Position numbers and translations under genes: made by a program | In this document: piece by piece, positions 5,005-6,115 of the stretch | Layout: each line of letters starts with the position of its first letter | Numbering within the stretch: the stretch's first letter is position 1 | Source: Deltaproteobacteria bacterium | GTDB taxonomy: Bacteria > Desulfobacterota > Syntrophobacteria > BM002 | Direction: 5' to 3' | DNA: 6,115 bases | Assembly: GCA_017861095.1 (NCBI GenBank) | Contig: JAGFXI010000303.1 | Span: forward strand, 1-6,115 | The notes under the pieces: generated by a model | Seen by the model: only the letters and a program-made list of their open reading frames with translations | Told to the model about the DNA's origin: nothing | Database searches by the model: none

Positions 5005-6021
5005 TTAGTCGGTCCGATTCAGCTTCAGTTCCTTGATCTTGTAAAGGAGCGCTTTGTAACTGACGGCCAGGATCTTGGCAGCCTTCTTTCGGTTCCAGCC
5101 GGTTTCTATGAGCACGCTTGCGATCAGTCTGCGCTCGGCGTCCTGAACGGCTCTCCTCTTGGTCTCCTTCAGCGACGGGAACTTCTGCTCCGGTGAACGC
5201 CTCCCGTCCTCTATATCCCGAAGAGGGGGAAAACCGGCAAGCTCGCTACCATCTATCCCTGCAGGGTCGCTTGCCAGGAGCTCTTGCCTCACCGCGTCCC
5301 AGTCACCGAGGAGCATCAGCCGGCTCACCACGTTTCTCAGCTCCCGGACGTTGCCCGGCCAGGGACACCTGCGGAAAACCTCCAGGATCTCACCGGTGAA
5401 CTTGAAAAGGGGCCGTTCGATTTTTTCTTCAAGCTGCCGGCCGAAGTAGTAGACCAACGGCTCGATGTCCTCGGGCCGCTCCCGGAGGGGAGGTATGTAA
5501 ATCTTGATGATGTTCAGGCGGTAGTAGAGGTCCTCTCGAAAGAGGCCCAGCCTGATGTCCTGTTCGAGGTCGTGATTGGTTGCGGCGAGGACCCAGCAGT
5601 CGACCCTTACATCCTCTTTGCCACCGAGACGAGAGAAGTGGAGGTCCTGAAGGACCTGGAGCATCTTGGATTGGAGAGAGAGGGGCATATCCCCGATCTC
5701 GTCAAGAAAGATCGTACCCTTGTGGGCGATCTCGAACTTGCCCTCTTTGGCCCGTTCGGCGCCGGTGAAGGCCCCCTTCTCGTAGCCGAAAAGCTCGCTC
5801 TCCAGAAGCTCCGAGGGAATAGCGGCGCAGTTCACCTTGACAAAGGGTCTGTTTTTTCGGTGCGACGAGAGATGTAGGGCCTGCGCCACGAGCTCCTTGC
5901 CCACTCCACTCTCGCCGGAGATGATGGCATTCAGATCGCTGGTGGCGACCTGGCTGACGAGGTTCTTCACCTTCCGGATTGCCGAACTCTGCCCGATGAG
6001 AAGTTGGTCGATAATGGTCAT
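5005..6021 (-). CDS. Sigma-54-dependent activator lacking an N-terminal sensory domain
   Basis: Enhancer-binding protein of 338 residues made of an AAA+ core plus a DNA-binding domain, comparable in layout to PspF. It begins almost directly at the core (LIGQSSAIRKV). Walker A GESGVGKE is at 36-43, an intact GAFTGA loop at 83-88, Walker B FLDE at 105-108, sensor AATN at 146-149, FREDLYYRLN at 161-170 and WPGNVREL at 221-228. A linker of about 65 residues precedes a Fis-type helix-turn-helix (about 297-332). Its helix pair, WNRKKAAKIL and SYKALLYKIK, closely resembles the downstream activator's WNRRKAARLL and SYKVLLSRIK, so the two proteins may share DNA sites. With no receiver, activity would have to be set by expression level or a partner protein. 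The ATG at 6019-6021 is the only reasonable start, because a stop codon lies upstream in frame within the repeat, but it has no Shine-Dalgarno sequence. Confidence 0.94.
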   Translation of the reverse strand: MTIIDQLLIGQSSAIRKVKNLVSQVATSDLNAIISGESGVGKELVAQALHLSSHRKNRPFVKVNCAAIPSELLESELFGYEKGAFTGAERAKEGKFEIAHKGTIFLDEIGDMPLSLQSKMLQVLQDLHFSRLGGKEDVRVDCWVLAATNHDLEQDIRLGLFREDLYYRLNIIKIYIPPLRERPEDIEPLVYYFGRQLEEKIERPLFKFTGEILEVFRRCPWPGNVRELRNVVSRLMLLGDWDAVRQELLASDPAGIDGSELAGFPPLRDIEDGRRSPEQKFPSLKETKRRAVQDAERRLIASVLIETGWNRKKAAKILAVSYKALLYKIKELKLNRTD

Positions 6022-6036
6022 ACTGTTAAAGGGGCC

Positions 6037-6065
6037 GAAGACTTGCGCAGCTCTGCGCAGACTTC
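6037..6065 (-). promoter_or_regulatory. Near-palindrome just upstream of the sensorless activator gene
   Basis: A perfect core, TGCGCAG-CT-CTGCGCA (6044-6059), extends to arms of 13-14 bp (GAAG at 6037-6040 against CTTC at 6062-6065) with one mismatch and one bulge. It ends 16 bp before the start codon. It could be a binding site for the gene's own product or another repressor, or a leader hairpin. I found no -24/-12 or clear -35/-10 pair in the short upstream sequence available. Confidence 0.5.
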
Positions 6066-6080
6066 TCTTTCGTCTGAACG

Positions 6081-6110
6081 GGACACAGATTTACACAGAT
6101 GCACGCAGAT
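6081..6110. repeat. Three tandem 10-bp ACACAGAT-type units
   Basis: The units GGACACAGAT, TTACACAGAT and GCACGCAGAT follow one another with an exact 10-bp period and share the core ACACAGAT (the third has ACGCAGAT). The array may continue beyond the window, which ends five bases later. Similar ACACAGATT-like islands occur in intergenic DNA of several environmental bacteria, from general recollection rather than any search. Confidence 0.6.
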
Positions 6111-6115
6111 CTCTC

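Noticed and set aside
5284..5877. 197-codon plus-strand frame
   Set aside because: Antisense to the sensorless activator, whose AAA+ motifs are unmistakable on the minus strand.

Overview
The window looks like chromosomal DNA from a GC-rich Gram-negative environmental bacterium. The pieces point that way: two sigma-54 enhancer-binding regulators (EBPs), a bifunctional GDP-mannose enzyme (ManC), a Wza/GumB-type polysaccharide export remnant, an AAA ATPase of the kind that usually carries DUF4143, and a VapC-like toxin remnant. This mix is common in Desulfobacterota/Nitrospirota-type genomes, but the phylum is an inference, not something the sequence proves. All genes I can support lie on the minus strand, so reading order runs from high to low coordinates.

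Layout from the right edge leftwards. At 6081-6110 there are three 10-bp ACACAGAT-type units, then a near-palindrome at 6037-6065. Next comes a sigma-54 activator with no sensory domain (5005-6021). A 548-bp intergenic region (4457-5004) holds phased A-tracts, a nest of competing inverted repeats ending in a T7 run, and a well-matched sigma-54 (-24/-12) promoter at 4636-4651. That promoter reads into a second sigma-54 activator (3029-4456), whose receiver domain has lost its phospho-acceptor Asp. Directly downstream is the wreck of a polysaccharide export gene (about 2541-2996), with a nonsense codon, two frame changes and a lost 3' end. It runs straight into the C-terminal half of a VapC/PIN toxin gene (2241 to about 2540). 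After a repeat element and a sigma-70-like promoter comes manC (680-2068), whose C-terminal cupin domain lacks about 23 residues, including its second metal-binding motif. A second copy of the repeat element lies past manC, followed by a divergent-box operator and the start of an AAA ATPase gene cut by the left edge.

Taken together this reads as an exopolysaccharide locus in decay. Two paralogous activators, with near-identical DNA-recognition helices, once controlled export and sugar-nucleotide genes. The export gene is now dead and a toxin gene has been truncated against it. ManC probably keeps its GDP-mannose pyrophosphorylase half but has a crippled isomerase half. I see no RNA genes, insertion sequences or CRISPR arrays. 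I do not see a convincing new multi-gene system. The most unusual signals are the ManC deletion, the phosphorylation-blind regulator behind its own sigma-54 promoter, and the structured intergenic DNA between the regulators.
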